Source of the DNA: Ptiloglossa arizonensis
Taxonomy: Eukaryota > Arthropoda > Insecta > Hymenoptera > Colletidae
Assembly: GCF_051014685.1 (NCBI RefSeq)
Contig: NW_027478417.1
Coordinates: forward strand, 1,178,001-1,242,000
Direction of reading: 5' to 3'
DNA: 64,000 nt
Part shown: positions 63,116 through 64,000 of the stretch, in pieces
Layout: the number at the start of each line of letters is the position of its first letter
How positions within the stretch are numbered: the stretch's first letter is position 1
The notes under the pieces: generated by a model
What the model saw: the letters and a program-made list of their open reading frames with translations, nothing else
Database searches by the model: none
Told to the model about the DNA's origin: nothing
Translations under genes and position numbers: made by a program

Positions 63116-64000
63116 CTGGTGTGATACTCGAAACCAATAACTGGAACGGCTAAGGGGAAAAGTACACTCACCATTGTAATCGGGCGAGCTTCTGCTTTCC
63201 GATGCAATAGGAAATTCTCGAGTTCGTCAATCCTTTCGCGAGATATGGGAGTTTGAAGTTAAGGAATGGTTGAGAAACCATCAACATTTTCGCAATTCTG
63301 ATGCTAGAAACGAATAACTGGAATGGCCTAGGGGAGAAGTACACACACCATTGTAATCGGGTGAGTTTCTACTTCCAGATAGAACAGGAATTTCACGAGT
63401 TCGTCAATGCGTTCGCGAGATATGGGACTTTGAAGTTAAGGAATGGTTGAGAAACCATCAAAATTTTCGCAAGTCTGATACTCGAAACCAATAGCTACAA
63501 TGGCCTACGGGAAAAATACACATACCGTTGTAATCGGGCGAGTTTCTACATTTAGATGCAACTGGAATTTCTCGAGTTCGTCAATCCGTTCGCGAGATAT
63601 GGGAGTTTGAAGTTAAGGAATGGTTGAGAAACCATCAAAATTTTCGCAATTCTGATGCTAGAAACGAATAACTGGAATGGCCTAGGGGAAAAGTACACAC
63701 ACCATTGTAATCGGGCGAGTTTCTACTTCCACATGCAACAGGAATTTCTCGAGTTCGTCATCCGTTCGCGAGATATGGGAGTTTGAAGTTAAGGAATGGT
63801 TGAGAAACCATCACAATTTTCGCAAGTCTGATACTCGAAACCAATAACTGGAATGGCCTAGGGGGAAAAGACACATACCATTGTAATCGGACGAGTTTCT
63901 ACTTCCAGATACAACAGGAATTTCACGAGTTCGTCAATGCGTTCGCGAGATATGGGAGTTCGAAGTTAAGGAATGGTTGAGAAATCATCAAAAGTTTCGC
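63116..64000 (+). repeat. Right-edge monomers, including a 176-bp copy
   Basis: About five monomers. 63116-63240 repeats the GGCTAAGGGG/CTTTCCGATGC type of 46303. Two monomers have TTTCACGAG in place of the XhoI site (63391 and 63921), 530 bp apart; this is 3 x 177 minus the 1 bp lost in GTCATCCG at about 63760. The last monomer start is 63972, and the window ends 29 bp into that monomer. The array evidently continues past the window. Confidence 0.85.

Larger units (their letters stand above)
1..64000 (+). repeat. 177-bp satellite DNA array, about 362 head-to-tail monomers
   Basis: The whole window is one tandem array. Monomer starts (the AATGG that follows GTTAAGG) fall at 1, 178, 355, 709, 1417, 5842, 6196 and so on in exact 177-bp steps. 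Drift appears only at a few indels, which sum to the observed phase at 63972. Every monomer I inspected has the same orientation, with no inversion, unique spacer or inserted element. The consensus is about 41% GC (73 of 177 by hand count). Length and organisation are those of a nucleosome-scale satellite, typical of centromeres or constitutive heterochromatin in plants and animals. That assignment is inference, because no flanking sequence is visible. Species unknown. No protein-coding role is supported. Confidence 0.97.

Noticed and set aside
1..64000. CRISPR-like or iteron-like array
   Set aside because: Repeats are 177 bp with no unique spacers and no cas genes or replication genes. The period and extent are those of satellite DNA.
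1..64000. Known plant satellites such as Arabidopsis 178-bp or Brassica 176-bp families
   Set aside because: Length is similar, but I recognise no shared sequence landmarks with those families. A database search would be needed to name the family, so no species is assigned.
1..64000. Transposable element insertions, inverted blocks or telomere repeats
   Set aside because: Phase accounting leaves no room for an insertion larger than 1 bp, every monomer I inspected has the same orientation, and no telomere-like short repeat is present.

Overview
This window is a single, uninterrupted block of eukaryotic satellite DNA. A 177-bp monomer is repeated head to tail, always in the same orientation, from the first base to the last. 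Counting by hand from the monomer start near position 1 to the last monomer start at 63972 gives 362 monomers. The small indels I found (one -1 at each of 8126, 13437, 44805, 52714, 55192 and 63760; -2 at 22068 and 26901; +1 at 37764) plus one 94-bp deletion near 44014 account exactly for the 103-bp shortfall from 362 x 177. I see no protein gene, RNA gene, transposon, CRISPR array or unique-sequence spacer anywhere. The organism cannot be named from the sequence. The monomer length (about one nucleosome plus linker), the array size and the higher-order structure fit a centromeric or heterochromatic satellite of a plant or animal; I lean to plant, with low confidence.

The consensus monomer is about 41% GC and carries about 10 CpG dinucleotides, which is not CpG-depleted. 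Landmarks in monomer coordinates are: a perfect 6-bp dyad with a 4-nt GNRA-type loop (2-17, perfect in most copies), an A4T4 tract (19-26), an AvrII site (63-68), an A5 tract (71-75), an XhoI site (130-135), an NruI site (149-154), and a 17-bp motif (147-163) matching 8 of the 9 fixed positions of the mammalian CENP-B box.

Layout: above the monomer level the array is a patchwork of multi-monomer segmental duplications, nearly all offset by exact multiples of 177 bp. From left to right: mixed monomers (1-1.89 kb); an 11-mer tandem pair (1.89-5.81 kb); an 8-mer-offset partial copy (5.8-6.9 kb); a 30-mer pair (6.8-16.6 kb) with a rearranged joint; a 13-mer pair (14.95-19.55 kb) overlapping it; a composite block (19.55-23.2 kb) that recurs 21-23 kb further on (42.7-45.8 kb); a 9-mer pair (23.4-26.55 kb); a diversified zone (26.55-30.7 kb); a block with a recurring AvrII-less marker (30.7-32.9 kb); a 12-mer-offset pair with a nested 3-mer (32.9-36.9 kb); a 5-mer pair (36.9-38.3 kb); an 8-mer pair (38.3-41.15 kb); a region of 2- to 19-mer shuffling (45.8-57.7 kb); and a 19-mer-offset pair (57.7-63.1 kb).

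There are no genes to work together. Open frames of 60-137 codons exist only because 177 is divisible by 3 and stop codons at a few polymorphic sites come and go. The features of interest are structural and evolutionary: the CENP-B-box-like motif, the conserved dyad, retained CpGs, conversion-like patches, and a patchwork of recent segmental amplifications rather than one fixed higher-order repeat.
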